Assembly (NCBI GenBank): GCA_051418055.1
Contig: JBPRGH010000103.1
Coordinates: 93,054-157,053, forward strand
Reading direction: 5' to 3'
DNA length: 64,000 nt
Origin: JBPRGH01 sp051418055
Lineage (GTDB): Bacteria > Bacteroidota > Bacteroidia > Cytophagales > Cyclobacteriaceae
Below are positions 36,316 to 45,091 of this stretch, one piece after another. The stretch's first letter is position 1, and every line of letters starts with the position of its first letter. A program made the translations under genes and the position numbers. A model generated the notes under the pieces. The model saw only the letters and a list, made by a program, of their open reading frames with translations. It was not told the origin of the DNA and made no database searches.

Positions 36316-37515
36316 TTAAACTTTCTCATAAATAATAGCAGCGCCTTGTCCAACACCAATACACATGGTGGCAAGACCATATCTGGCATCATTCCGGCGC
36401 TTCATTTCATGCAAAAGAGTTGTACTGATCCGTGTACCGCTGCATCCTAAAGGATGACCTATAGCTATCGAACCACCATTAACATTTATCTTATCTTTAT
36501 CAAGTTCGAGATCGCGCATACAGGCAATAGACTGTGCGGCAAAAGCTTCATTAAGCTCGATTAATCCAAGGTCTTTGGTAGTTAATCCCGCTCTTTTCAA
36601 AGCTTTTTGTGTAGCAGGCACTGGTCCCACACCCATTATATCCGGATGGACACCGGCAATGGCCATGGATACTATCCTTCCTAATGGCTTCAGATTGTAC
36701 TTCTTTACAGCATCTTCACTGGCAACAATTGTTGCAGCAGCTCCATCATTTATTCCTGAAGAATTTCCGGCAGTTACTGTTCCATCCTTTTTGAAAGCTG
36801 CTTTTAGAGAAGCCAATTTATCTATTGTTGAAAAACGCGGATGCTCGTCGGTATCAAATACAATAGGATCAGATTTCCGCTGAGGAATTTCTACCGGGAT
36901 TATCTCATCTTTAAATTTCCCCTGCTCATGAGCTTCTTTATATTTCCGCTGGCTTTCAAAGGCAAACTGATCCTGTTCTTCCCTGCTGATGCCATATTTC
37001 TCCACAACATTTTCGGCTGTTTCTCCCATGGCAAATGGGTAATAAACTTCTGACAGCTTTGGGTTCGTAAAGCGCCACCCTATAGAGGTATCATAAGCTT
37101 CTAACTTGCGGCCAAATGGCTGATCTGATTTAGCCATGACAAACGGTGCCCTGCTCATACTTTCCACACCCCCTGCTATATAAATATCTGCTTCCCCAAG
37201 CATAACCGCGCGACTGGCATCCATTATAGCCTGTAAACCGGAGGCACAAAGGCGATTAACGGTCACCCCGCCAATAGAGATTGGTAATCCTGCCATAAGA
37301 AGGGCCATTCGGGCTACATTCCTATTATCTTCACCCGCCTGATTGGCAGCACCAAAGATCACATCTTCAATTTCATTAACATCAATCTCAGGGTTACGCT
37401 CTATTATAGCTTTAATTACATAAGCCGCCAGATCATCGGGTCGAACCGCTGACAATGTTCCGCCAAAGCGGCCTACTGGTGTTCTTACTGCATCTACTAT
37501 ATATGCCTGCTTCAT
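36316..37515 (-). CDS. acetyl-CoA C-acyltransferase (thiolase)
   Basis: 399-residue thiolase that condenses or cleaves acyl-CoA. Nucleophile C90 (NRLCASGLQA), H354 in AIGHPLGCSG and the second cysteine C385 in CIGVGQG are in place. The family includes beta-oxidation (FadA), adipate (PcaF) and acetoacetyl-CoA thiolases, which are not separable by eye. It is followed on the same strand by truA, but the AT-rich repeat lies between. Start MKQAYIVDAVRTP is canonical. Confidence 0.95.
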   Translation of the reverse strand: MKQAYIVDAVRTPVGRFGGTLSAVRPDDLAAYVIKAIIERNPEIDVNEIEDVIFGAANQAGEDNRNVARMALLMAGLPISIGGVTVNRLCASGLQAIMDASRAVMLGEADIYIAGGVESMSRAPFVMAKSDQPFGRKLEAYDTSIGWRFTNPKLSEVYYPFAMGETAENVVEKYGISREEQDQFAFESQRKYKEAHEQGKFKDEIIPVEIPQRKSDPIVFDTDEHPRFSTIDKLASLKAAFKKDGTVTAGNSSGINDGAAATIVASEDAVKKYNLKPLGRIVSMAIAGVHPDIMGVGPVPATQKALKRAGLTTKDLGLIELNEAFAAQSIACMRDLELDKDKINVNGGSIAIGHPLGCSGTRISTTLLHEMKRRNDARYGLATMCIGVGQGAAIIYEKV

Positions 37516-37608
37516 ATTTTAATGTATAATTAGTCTATTTATTGTTTCTGCTTTGCATCTTGTTTTGGAAAAGAACAACTTTGCATCTGCAAATTAAGCA
37601 ACAAAGAT

Positions 37609-38067
37609 ATGATACAAAGGATTCAAACGGTATTTCTGTTATTAGTAGTCATCTGTATGGCCTTAATGTTGTTCTTTCCGGTCTGGGAATCAGGCAGTCC
37701 AACAGATATTGAATATATAAGCCTTACACCCTGGAACCTCACTCTTGGAGATCAGGTAATTAATTTTCCCTATACCTTTATTGCTACCCTTGCAATAGCC
37801 TCAATAGCAGTTGCTTTAATAGAGATCTTCAAATACAATAACCGGCTGCTACAAATGAAACTGGGAGCTTTGAACTCTTTATTTATGGCTGGTTCGTTAG
37901 GTATTGCCGTTTATTTCTACACTGAAATTATAAAAGAATATCCTGTTGAAGGTGAATTTGGATTCGCCTTATATCTTCCTGCTGCAGCAATGATCTTCAA
38001 TGTGCTGGCAAATCGCTTTATCAGAAAAGATGAGAAGCTTGTGAGAAGTGCGGATAGGATTAGGTAA
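37609..38067 (+). CDS. DUF4293 family membrane protein
   Basis: 152 residues with four hydrophobic segments (about 5-24, 57-76, 88-108 and 121-138) and short loops. The start MIQRIQTVFLLLVVICMALM is the typical DUF4293 opening. The family is found mainly in Bacteroidota and has no known function. It is transcribed away from the thiolase gene (93 bp divergent). Confidence 0.88.
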   Translation: MIQRIQTVFLLLVVICMALMLFFPVWESGSPTDIEYISLTPWNLTLGDQVINFPYTFIATLAIASIAVALIEIFKYNNRLLQMKLGALNSLFMAGSLGIAVYFYTEIIKEYPVEGEFGFALYLPAAAMIFNVLANRFIRKDEKLVRSADRIR

Positions 38068-38263
38068 TTGCTAGTCCGGAGTACTGAGTCTTGAGTCTTT
38101 AGTAGAGGGATTTTTCCATAAGATAGGAATAGTTGGCAGTAAGCAGGGGCAGTTGGCAATGTCTCTCCCGGTCAGATCGCTCCAAAGCGGTCCGACCGGT
38201 GCCCGAAGTGTAAGAGTGACATAACAACCATCGCTATTTCTAACTTTAGCAAATCAACCAATA
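38068..38263. repeat. intergenic region with palindromic repeat
   Basis: 196 bases without a gene, between converging genes. It contains an AGTCTTGAGTCTTTAG tract (38088-38103) like that at 41899-41914, and an inverted repeat with 14-bp arms (12 matched) at 38168-38181 and 38186-38199 around a CCAA loop. The stem is G+C rich compared with its surroundings. No T-run, so not a clear terminator. Confidence 0.55.
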
Positions 38264-39979
38264 TTACTTATCAACAAGAGCCCTTGGATAGCGTATCAAC
38301 TCTACCAGCTCTTTAATGTGATCAGGTGGTGCAGGAGTGAATCGTGAAACCAATAAAGCAACAACAGTATTGATTATCATACCCAAAGAACCTATTCCTT
38401 CAGGTGAAATTCCCCATAGCCATTGTTCCCTGCCGAATTCAGGATTTATAAATTTGAAATATATAATATAGCCTAGTGTAAATAGCAGACCTGAGGCCAT
38501 CCCTGCAATGGCGCCTTCCTTATTCATCCTTTTATAGAAGATGCCAAGGATGATCACCGGAAAAAAAGAAGATGCTGCAAGTCCAAATGCCAGAGCAACG
38601 ACGGCTGCAACATATCCGGGAGGATTAATACCAAAATATCCGGCTACAATTACAGCGGCGGCTGCAGCAATTCTTGCTGCAATCAATTCTCCTTTTTCAC
38701 TGATGCCTGGGTTCAAAGCTTTTTTAATTAGATCATGGGAGATCGCTGTGGAGATCACGAGGAGTAATCCTGCCGCGGTGGATAAAGCAGCTGCTAAACC
38801 ACCGGCTGCAACCAAAGCTATTACCCAGTTTGGAAGATTGGCAATTTCAGGATTAGCCAGCACCATTATATCGCGATCAATTATCAGCTCATTTCCTTCC
38901 ACTTTTCTGTCACCCACTATTTCTTTGATCATGGGATCCTCTTCATTATAGTATTGGATCCTGCCATCATTATTTTTATCCGTGAAAGTGATCAGCCCGG
39001 TATTCTCCCATGTCTTAAACCATCCCGGCATTTCTTCATAAGGTCGGTCTCTGACGGTTTCAATCAGGTTCACCTTTGAAAAAGCTGCCACAGCCGGAGC
39101 GGTGGTATATAAGATGGCAATAAAAAGCAGCGCATACCCTGCTGAGAGGCGTGCATCTTTAACACGAGGAACAGTAAAAAAACGAACGATCACATGAGGT
39201 AAACCTGCCGTTCCCACCATAAGAGCAAGAGTAATAAATGATATGTCTATTAATGATTTTGAACCTTCAGTGTAAAGATGGAATCCCAGCTCCTGATGAA
39301 GCCCGTCAAGCTTATCAAGAAGATATGTTCCATCCGACAATGAGTCGCCGAAACCTAGCTGCGGAAAAACATTGCCTGTAAGGGCTAGCGATATAAAAAT
39401 AGCCGGCACCAGATAGGCGAAGATAAGAACACAAAACTGTGCTACCTGTGTATAAGTAATACCTTTCATTCCTCCCAGAACAGCATAGAAAAAAACCACA
39501 AGCATCCCAATTATTACCCCTGTAGTAACATCTACTTCCAGAAACCTGGAAAAAACTACTCCCACGCCACGCATTTGCCCGGCCACATAGGTGAAGCTTA
39601 TAAATAATGCACAGACTACCGCCACCTGCCTTGCTGCCTGAGAATAATATCTCTCGCCCACAAAATCAGGTACAGTGAATTTGCCGAATTTTCGTAAATA
39701 GGGAGCCAGCAGCAATGCCAAAAGAACATATCCTCCGGTCCAGCCCATGAGGTAAACTGATCCATCATACCCCTGAAAGGCAATAATACCCGCCATTGAA
39801 ATAAAAGAAGCGGCTGACATCCAGTCCGCAGCAGTTGCCATCCCATTGGCAAGCGGATGTACACCACCCCCTGCAATATAAAAGTCATTGGTAGATCCGG
39901 CTCGTGACCATATTGCAATCCCTATATAAAGAGCGAATGATAATCCTACCAAAAGATAAATCCAAACCTGAAGATCCAT
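38264..39979 (-). CDS. sodium:solute symporter, acetate-permease type
   Basis: 571-residue SSS-family secondary transporter with about 13 hydrophobic helices. Signature stretches are NDFYIAGGGVHPLANGMATAADWMSA (near 30-60), GGYVLLALLLAPYLRKFGKFTVPDF and the central GTAGLPHVIVRFF. A soluble insert (about 290-370) carries EIVGDRKVEGNELII. It is directly preceded (2 bp) by a DUF4212 small subunit, as in other two-part actP-like systems that move acetate or other small organic acids with Na+ or H+. The acetate role is supported by acs, pta and ackA in the same window but is not proven. Confidence 0.93.
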   Translation of the reverse strand: MDLQVWIYLLVGLSFALYIGIAIWSRAGSTNDFYIAGGGVHPLANGMATAADWMSAASFISMAGIIAFQGYDGSVYLMGWTGGYVLLALLLAPYLRKFGKFTVPDFVGERYYSQAARQVAVVCALFISFTYVAGQMRGVGVVFSRFLEVDVTTGVIIGMLVVFFYAVLGGMKGITYTQVAQFCVLIFAYLVPAIFISLALTGNVFPQLGFGDSLSDGTYLLDKLDGLHQELGFHLYTEGSKSLIDISFITLALMVGTAGLPHVIVRFFTVPRVKDARLSAGYALLFIAILYTTAPAVAAFSKVNLIETVRDRPYEEMPGWFKTWENTGLITFTDKNNDGRIQYYNEEDPMIKEIVGDRKVEGNELIIDRDIMVLANPEIANLPNWVIALVAAGGLAAALSTAAGLLLVISTAISHDLIKKALNPGISEKGELIAARIAAAAAVIVAGYFGINPPGYVAAVVALAFGLAASSFFPVIILGIFYKRMNKEGAIAGMASGLLFTLGYIIYFKFINPEFGREQWLWGISPEGIGSLGMIINTVVALLVSRFTPAPPDHIKELVELIRYPRALVDK

Positions 39980-39981
39980 AA

Positions 39982-40248
39982 TTATTTTTCGTCTACGTCA
40001 AATTTTTTATCCAGGCGGTTCATTAGCCTCACATAAATAAAGATCAGAATAACAAATACATAAATGCTGCCCTGCTGGGCAAACCAGAAGCCAAGTTTAA
40101 AGCCGCCAATCCTAATGTTATCCAGATAATCTTTGAAAAAAACACCAAACCCAAATGAAACCAAAGCCCAAATCGACAGGAGGATTATCACATATCGAAT
40201 GTTACGTTTCCAGTATTTCTTTAGTGATTTTGATTGCTTTTTTAGCAT
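39982..40248 (-). CDS. DUF4212 symporter small subunit
   Basis: 88 residues with two hydrophobic helices (about 18-38 and 55-77), a basic N-terminus and a charged C-terminus. The motif W-x2-N-x-R (YWKRNIRY) and FGVFFKDYLDNIRIGGFKLGFWFAQQGS are the family hallmark. It stands 2 bp ahead of the symporter gene and the pair is co-transcribed. An in-frame TTG lies one codon upstream (40251); the ATG at 40248 is preferred. Confidence 0.92.
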   Translation of the reverse strand: MLKKQSKSLKKYWKRNIRYVIILLSIWALVSFGFGVFFKDYLDNIRIGGFKLGFWFAQQGSIYVFVILIFIYVRLMNRLDKKFDVDEK

Positions 40249-40481
40249 CAATAGAGATGTTGAAAAATTAATAATTCAGAAAGATATTGAAAAAGACATA
40301 AAAAGCTATAACCTCTGCTGGTTTTAACTTACCTGCTTTGCTCAGTCCAAACCTCCATCTGATTAATTTTTTCCAGCTATGCCGCTTTCATACAGATCGG
40401 TCTTATATAATTTAAACTTTTGCTCCTCTTTACTCTTTTAATTAGTACAAGCTGCTAATAATCAGGTGGAAATTGTAGTAA

Positions 40482-41897
40482 ATGACAAATAACAGAGGTA
40501 CAAATTATTCTTCAAATCCTCAAGGTCGTGGAAATAAACGTGGCGCACGTTTGACCGACCACAGGGATAAACGCTATAAAAAACCGGTTACCAAAAGGGG
40601 GCACAGAGTTGTAAAAAGGCGGACAAGAGGCCGGGCTGTAAAAGGTGCACAGAACCAGCTGAAGAAATTCAGGCAGGGTACAATTCTGGCGGTAGCTCTT
40701 ACAGGATTTTTATTACTGTTATTTACTCCTGAAGAGGCAGGATATTCTCAAGAACAGCCCCAGCAGGAAATTACAGATACAACACAACGTGAAAGAGAAG
40801 AAACTAAAGCTCGTGAAGATATCCCTGATACAGTCTCTATTATAGAAGATATTGCTGTTGAAGACCTCGTTACAACACAGGAAGTAATTGAGGAGGATAC
40901 AGCAACAATCGAAGGCGCCGGCGACATAGGTAAAGCCGCTAAAACAGAAGCTGTTGAAACCCTTAGCAACTTATGGGAGGGATTTTATGCAAATCTTCCC
41001 AAACTATTGGTTGCCATAGCAATTCTTCTCATTACATGGCTCTTTGTGCGGCTTCTGAAATTTATCGTCTCACGCACCTCAAGGAAGACACAAAGCAGAG
41101 GTGCAACAAACACCATTATAGTGATCTGTATCTGGCTTTTTGCCATAGGCCTTGCCATTAGTGTTGTAGCCGGTGACATTAGGGCACTTGTAGGTTCACT
41201 GGGATTAATAGGTTTAGCTTTATCATGGTCACTGCAGACTCCTATTGAAAGCTTTACCGGATGGCTGCTAAATTCTTTCCGGGGGTATTATCGGGTTGGG
41301 GACAGGATAAGTGTCGGTGATGTTTTTGGTGATGTTTATAAAATAGATTTCTTAACTACTACGGTATGGGAAATAGGCGCTCCTTTCCGGCAGGGATTTG
41401 TACAGGCAGAGCAGCCCACAGGACGATTAGTTACTTTTCCCAATAATGAGATCCTTACCGGCACGGTAGTCAATCTTACAGGCGATTTTCCTTTTGTCTG
41501 GGATGAGCTGGCAATAGGTGTGGCACATGAATCTGATATGAGAAAAGCTATGGCTGTCCTGGAAAAAACAGCTACCGACCTATTAGGTGACTATATGAAG
41601 GAACCTTCACAAAAATATTACAGGACTTTACAAAGATCAGGACTGGATTATGCGGTTCCTGAAAAGCCACAGGTCTTCCTAGCAATCGGTGAATCCTGGA
41701 CAGACGTTATTATCAGGTATCTTGTAGGAGCCCGGGAGAGACGTAAATGGAAAACTGAGCTTTCACTGCGGGTTATTGAAGAGCTAAATAAATCTGAGCA
41801 TAAAGGTAAGATCAAACCTGTCTATCCTCGTCAGCAGGTACAGTTTATCCGGCCCGACGGAATGCCTGAGGAGCCTGGTAGGATTAGTCGTGAGTAG
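40482..41897 (+). CDS. MscS-family mechanosensitive channel with basic N-terminal extension
   Basis: 471 residues. The first 66 are very basic and glycine-rich (GRGNKRGARL, KRGHRVVKRRTRGRAVKG) and carry no membrane segment. A hydrophobic helix follows (68-82), then an acidic, Glu-rich linker (88-155), two more helices (about 172-192 and 207-225) and the pore helix and beta domain (VGSLGLIGLALSWSLQTPIESF and VGDRISVGDVFGDVYKIDFL). The C-terminal half is a standard MscS vestibule. No closer start codon exists that keeps the frame without losing residues, so the extension seems real. Both ends of the gene have gene-free flanks. Confidence 0.87.
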   Translation: MTNNRGTNYSSNPQGRGNKRGARLTDHRDKRYKKPVTKRGHRVVKRRTRGRAVKGAQNQLKKFRQGTILAVALTGFLLLLFTPEEAGYSQEQPQQEITDTTQREREETKAREDIPDTVSIIEDIAVEDLVTTQEVIEEDTATIEGAGDIGKAAKTEAVETLSNLWEGFYANLPKLLVAIAILLITWLFVRLLKFIVSRTSRKTQSRGATNTIIVICIWLFAIGLAISVVAGDIRALVGSLGLIGLALSWSLQTPIESFTGWLLNSFRGYYRVGDRISVGDVFGDVYKIDFLTTTVWEIGAPFRQGFVQAEQPTGRLVTFPNNEILTGTVVNLTGDFPFVWDELAIGVAHESDMRKAMAVLEKTATDLLGDYMKEPSQKYYRTLQRSGLDYAVPEKPQVFLAIGESWTDVIIRYLVGARERRKWKTELSLRVIEELNKSEHKGKIKPVYPRQQVQFIRPDGMPEEPGRISRE

Positions 41898-41938
41898 TTA
41901 GTCTTGAGTATTGAGCTTTTTAATTTCGTTGCACGATT

Positions 41939-41963
41939 ACCGCAGAGGCAGAGTTTCGCAGAG
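41939..41963. repeat. short GC-rich intergenic repeat (CGCAGAG type)
   Basis: ACCGCAGAGGCAGAGTTTCG then CAGAG, related to both ends of the element at 46592-46767. It lies between the MscS gene and the CPxC membrane protein gene. Repeats of this sequence type occur widely in Bacteroidota and related phyla, from recall. Confidence 0.55.
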
Positions 41964-41996
41964 CATTTTTTCTCATCGGTGAAAAATGAAACGTTA

Positions 41997-42311
41997 CTAC
42001 ATTTTATCATGCATTTTATTGATCAGCAGCACTACAGTATTTATTCCTGAGGCAACAAGAACAGTGAAAATCACCCGCGCAATTGAAAGCTCCTGGAATT
42101 CAGCTATTCCGGAATAATGGGCAGCTAAATAAATGACAACTCCCCACCACGGAGTCATACAGATAGGACATTGAAAAAATGGCATTCTAATAATGTATGG
42201 AAGCCTCTTCTCAAATTTTTCCTTTATATCATGGAAGATCATTCCTTTCCAGGTAGACGCTTTAAAGAAATAGACTATAAATGCAATAATAAAAGCCTGG
42301 GTGAGCATCAA
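41997..42311 (-). CDS. small membrane protein with CPxC motif
   Basis: 104 residues, two hydrophobic segments at about 3-16 and 54-98. Between them is FFQCPICMTPWWG: two cysteines spaced C-P-x-C, then Pro-Trp-Trp. This resembles a thiol or metal-binding loop at the membrane surface, but no named family is recognised. It is a real gene by its strong membrane pattern and codon use; function is unknown. It stands alone on the minus strand. Confidence 0.65.
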   Translation of the reverse strand: MMLTQAFIIAFIVYFFKASTWKGMIFHDIKEKFEKRLPYIIRMPFFQCPICMTPWWGVVIYLAAHYSGIAEFQELSIARVIFTVLVASGINTVVLLINKMHDKM

Positions 42312-42623
42312 TTCAGATAAGTTTGTGATTTAATCCCAAATGGTAACAGGCAAAATTCTTATATTGTTAATACAGGAGGATTAATCAATAGAGATTAAAT
42401 GGCTGCCCCTCCTCAGCATACTATTGCTTTATAAAATTAAATAATTGCAAGCTTCGTCGGCCGGGCTATCGGCAGTCGCCTGCCTCCCGCAGTCGTGCCA
42501 TGACTGAACCATGCGCATGCCAAACGCGCAGTCATGGCACTACTACCAGCAACGGGCTCCAACAGAGCCTCTATCCCTGGCAGAACCTAAGATAACTTTG
42601 AACGTTAAACTTTAAACAGTGAG
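42312..42623. repeat. gene-free stretch with GC-rich palindrome
   Basis: 312 bases without a gene. A perfect 12-bp inverted repeat GTGCCATGACTG (42495-42506) and CAGTCATGGCAC (42529-42540) has an inner TGCGC/GCGCA pairing. The surrounding bases (GCCGGGCTATCGGCAGTCGC, about 42460-42480) are more G+C rich than neighbouring coding DNA. It reads as another mobile palindromic repeat. Nothing else is seen. Confidence 0.6.
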
Positions 42624-44744
42624 CTAACTCAACGCCTGATAAACAACCAATGCACATACATAGGCAAGACCTGTCATATACACCAGCTGAAGCATAGGCC
42701 AGCGCCAGGTTTTGGTTTCACGGTAGGTGACGGCAAAGGTGCTCATACACTGCATGGCAAAGGCATAGAAAACAAGTAGTGATAGTCCTGTGGCAAAATC
42801 ATAACGCTGCTTACCTGTCTCAGGATTAATTTCGTTCCGCATACGGGTTTTTATTGTAGCTTCATCATCAATATTTCCGATGCTGTATATGGTCGCCATT
42901 GTACCAACAAAAACTTCTCGGGCAGCAAAAGAGGTAATTAATGCTATACCCATTTTCCAGTCATAGCCTAAAGGCTCAATGGCCGGCTCAATGGCTTTTC
43001 CAAAAATACCTGCAAAAGAATGTTCAAGCCGCTGTGCTTCAAGCTTCTGCTCCAGCTCGTCTCCTGATAACTCAGGATTGGTCCGCAGTGTAACCTGTTC
43101 TGCAGTATCAATTGCACCCGGAGGTCCGTAAGATGCAAGCACCCATAGAATAATGCTTATTGCCAGGATAATCTTTCCTGCTTCAAAAACAAAGGTCTTG
43201 GATTTCTCATACATGGTATAACCTACATTTTTCCAGCGGGGAAGTTTATAGGTTGGAAGCTCCATTACCAGATAGCTCTTTTCCCTGGTCTTAAGAAAAA
43301 ATTTCATCATCCATGCAGAAAAAACAGCAGCCAGGAATCCTAATAAGTAAAGCCCAAGTAAAGCAATCCCCTGAAGGTTAAAGACTCCCGCCACATAATA
43401 AGGAGGAATAACCAGCGCAATTAAAATAGCGTAAATAGGAAGCCTAGCCGAACAAGCCATTAATGGAGTTACAAAAATGGTAAGCAGCCGCTCTTTTTTA
43501 TTCTGAATGGTCCTTGTTGCCATTATAGCGGGAACAGCACATGCAACACCAGATATTAAAGGGACAACACTTTTACCATTAAGGCCAAATTTCCTCATGA
43601 TCTTATCCATAAGAAAAACAACACGGGCCATATATCCCGATTCTTCGAGAATGGCGATAAAGGCAAACAGGATAGCGATCTGTGGAATGAAAATAACCAC
43701 ACCGCCAATGCCGGGAATTATTCCTTCTGTTAATAAATCAGTAAGCGCTCCGTCCGGCAGATTTTCAGCCAGATAAAAGGAGATTTTTGAGAAAAGAAGA
43801 TCAATAAAATCCATGGGCACCGTTGCCCAGGTAAAGATCGCCTGAAAGATCACAAACAGGATAAGAAAGAAAATAACGTATCCCCAGATCTTATGTGTAA
43901 AAATACGGTCGAAACGTTTTGTCCAGGATTTTGGCAGGATAGTGTAATCTTCTTTTACCGATGCATCGATAAATTCATTAATGGCTGCATAGCGATCAAG
44001 GATCTCCCTTCTTCTCAGCTCGTCCGTTTTAAAATCATATTGTTCTTTCCACTGGCGAATAAGCTTCTTATCATCTTCAGGTAATGAGTATAGACGCTCG
44101 CCCTGCTGTAGTAAATGAAAAGCACGATAATCATGCACCAGGTTAAAATGCTTTTTTACCTTATCTAAAATCTCCTGATTTGCAACATTGAACTTAAAAA
44201 CCGGCTTCTCTGTCGGAGAAAAATCTTTTGTAAGCGCAATTTTAAGTTGCTCAATTCCTTTTCCGGTACGGGCTTCCATAGGAATTACCGGTACACCCAG
44301 TACCTCCTCTAACTTTTCAATGTTAATATTCAAGCCTGTCTTTTTGACCAGGTCCATCATATTCAGACCCAGGATAACCGGAATTCCAAGATCATTTATC
44401 TGGGTAAATAATAGCAGGTTACGCTTAAAATTGGAAGCATCAACTATAACTACAATTTTATCAGGATATAAGTCGTGCTGAGGGTGGACCAGGATATCAG
44501 CCACAATTTTTTCATCCTCCGTGTTCGGATAGATACTGTAAGTTCCGGGAAGATCAATGAATTCAACTTTTTGTCCATCAGGTAAATTGGCCCGGCCGGA
44601 TTTTTTATCTACTGTAACTCCGGGAAAATTTCCAATCTTTTGATTAAGCCCGGTAAGCTGATTGAAAAGCGAAGATTTTCCGGAATTAGGATTTCCGACT
44701 AACGCTATTTTCAGGGCTCTGCTCTCGACTTTGCTCTCGGACAT
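42624..44744 (-). CDS. feoB: ferrous iron transport protein B
   Basis: 706-residue Fe2+ transporter. The N-terminal GTPase-like domain has G1 GNPNSGKSS (17-25), G3 DLPGTYS and the G4-like NMMD; the membrane part (about 280-706) has the two Gate regions, with SGVACAVPAIMATR and PLMACSARLPIYAIL carrying the conserved cysteines. Residues and length are complete. feoA lies 3 bp upstream, so the two form a feoAB operon. No FeoC-like gene is seen. Confidence 0.97.
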   Translation of the reverse strand: MSESKVESRALKIALVGNPNSGKSSLFNQLTGLNQKIGNFPGVTVDKKSGRANLPDGQKVEFIDLPGTYSIYPNTEDEKIVADILVHPQHDLYPDKIVVIVDASNFKRNLLLFTQINDLGIPVILGLNMMDLVKKTGLNINIEKLEEVLGVPVIPMEARTGKGIEQLKIALTKDFSPTEKPVFKFNVANQEILDKVKKHFNLVHDYRAFHLLQQGERLYSLPEDDKKLIRQWKEQYDFKTDELRRREILDRYAAINEFIDASVKEDYTILPKSWTKRFDRIFTHKIWGYVIFFLILFVIFQAIFTWATVPMDFIDLLFSKISFYLAENLPDGALTDLLTEGIIPGIGGVVIFIPQIAILFAFIAILEESGYMARVVFLMDKIMRKFGLNGKSVVPLISGVACAVPAIMATRTIQNKKERLLTIFVTPLMACSARLPIYAILIALVIPPYYVAGVFNLQGIALLGLYLLGFLAAVFSAWMMKFFLKTREKSYLVMELPTYKLPRWKNVGYTMYEKSKTFVFEAGKIILAISIILWVLASYGPPGAIDTAEQVTLRTNPELSGDELEQKLEAQRLEHSFAGIFGKAIEPAIEPLGYDWKMGIALITSFAAREVFVGTMATIYSIGNIDDEATIKTRMRNEINPETGKQRYDFATGLSLLVFYAFAMQCMSTFAVTYRETKTWRWPMLQLVYMTGLAYVCALVVYQALS

Positions 44745-44747
44745 TTA

Positions 44748-44972
44748 TTATTGGATGGCAATGGTATTCGCTTCCTCTTTTCTGAGAGACAGGTGATATC
44801 CTGAAACGTTTACACAAATGGGTCCTCCAAAAGGTGCAGTAAAGCTTACCTCTATCTCCGTACCGGGAAGACAACCCATCTCAAGCAACTTAAGCGAAAG
44901 TACATCGTCCGAAAATCCGTCGATGATCCCTTTTTCTCCTCTTCTCAGATCCGCTACACTACGCGTTTTCAA
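44748..44972 (-). CDS. feoA: FeoA domain protein
   Basis: 74-residue cytoplasmic SH3-like protein needed for FeoB function. It shows RSVADLRRGEKGIIDGF, LKLLEMGCLPGTEIEV and a final V-S-G-Y-H-L-S-L-R-K strand, as expected for FeoA. It is the first gene of feoAB; the two are 3 bp apart. The 119-bp region upstream is shared with the divergent symporter gene and carries a short palindrome that might be an iron-regulator box. Confidence 0.95.
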   Translation of the reverse strand: MKTRSVADLRRGEKGIIDGFSDDVLSLKLLEMGCLPGTEIEVSFTAPFGGPICVNVSGYHLSLRKEEANTIAIQ

Positions 44973-45056
44973 GATTATGCTTATTTAGATTAATTATAAA
45001 CTATTGCGAATATATACCTGAAAAACATCACCCGCAATAAATTAGTGCATTAATTT

Positions 45057-45072
45057 TATGATTTTTATCATA
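45057..45072. promoter_or_regulatory. palindrome in feoAB / symporter divergent region
   Basis: TATGAT-TTTT-ATCATA with 6-bp perfect arms lies 20 bp before the symporter ATG and 85 bp from the feoA start. Its ATGAT...ATCAT core is like a Fur-type half-site pair. It could equally be chance in A+T-rich DNA. Confidence 0.3.
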
Positions 45073-45091
45073 TCTGTAGCTAATTACAGTC

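Noticed and set aside
44973..45091. A riboswitch ahead of feoAB
   Set aside because: Only 119 bp, shared by two genes, with no complex conserved hairpin set visible.
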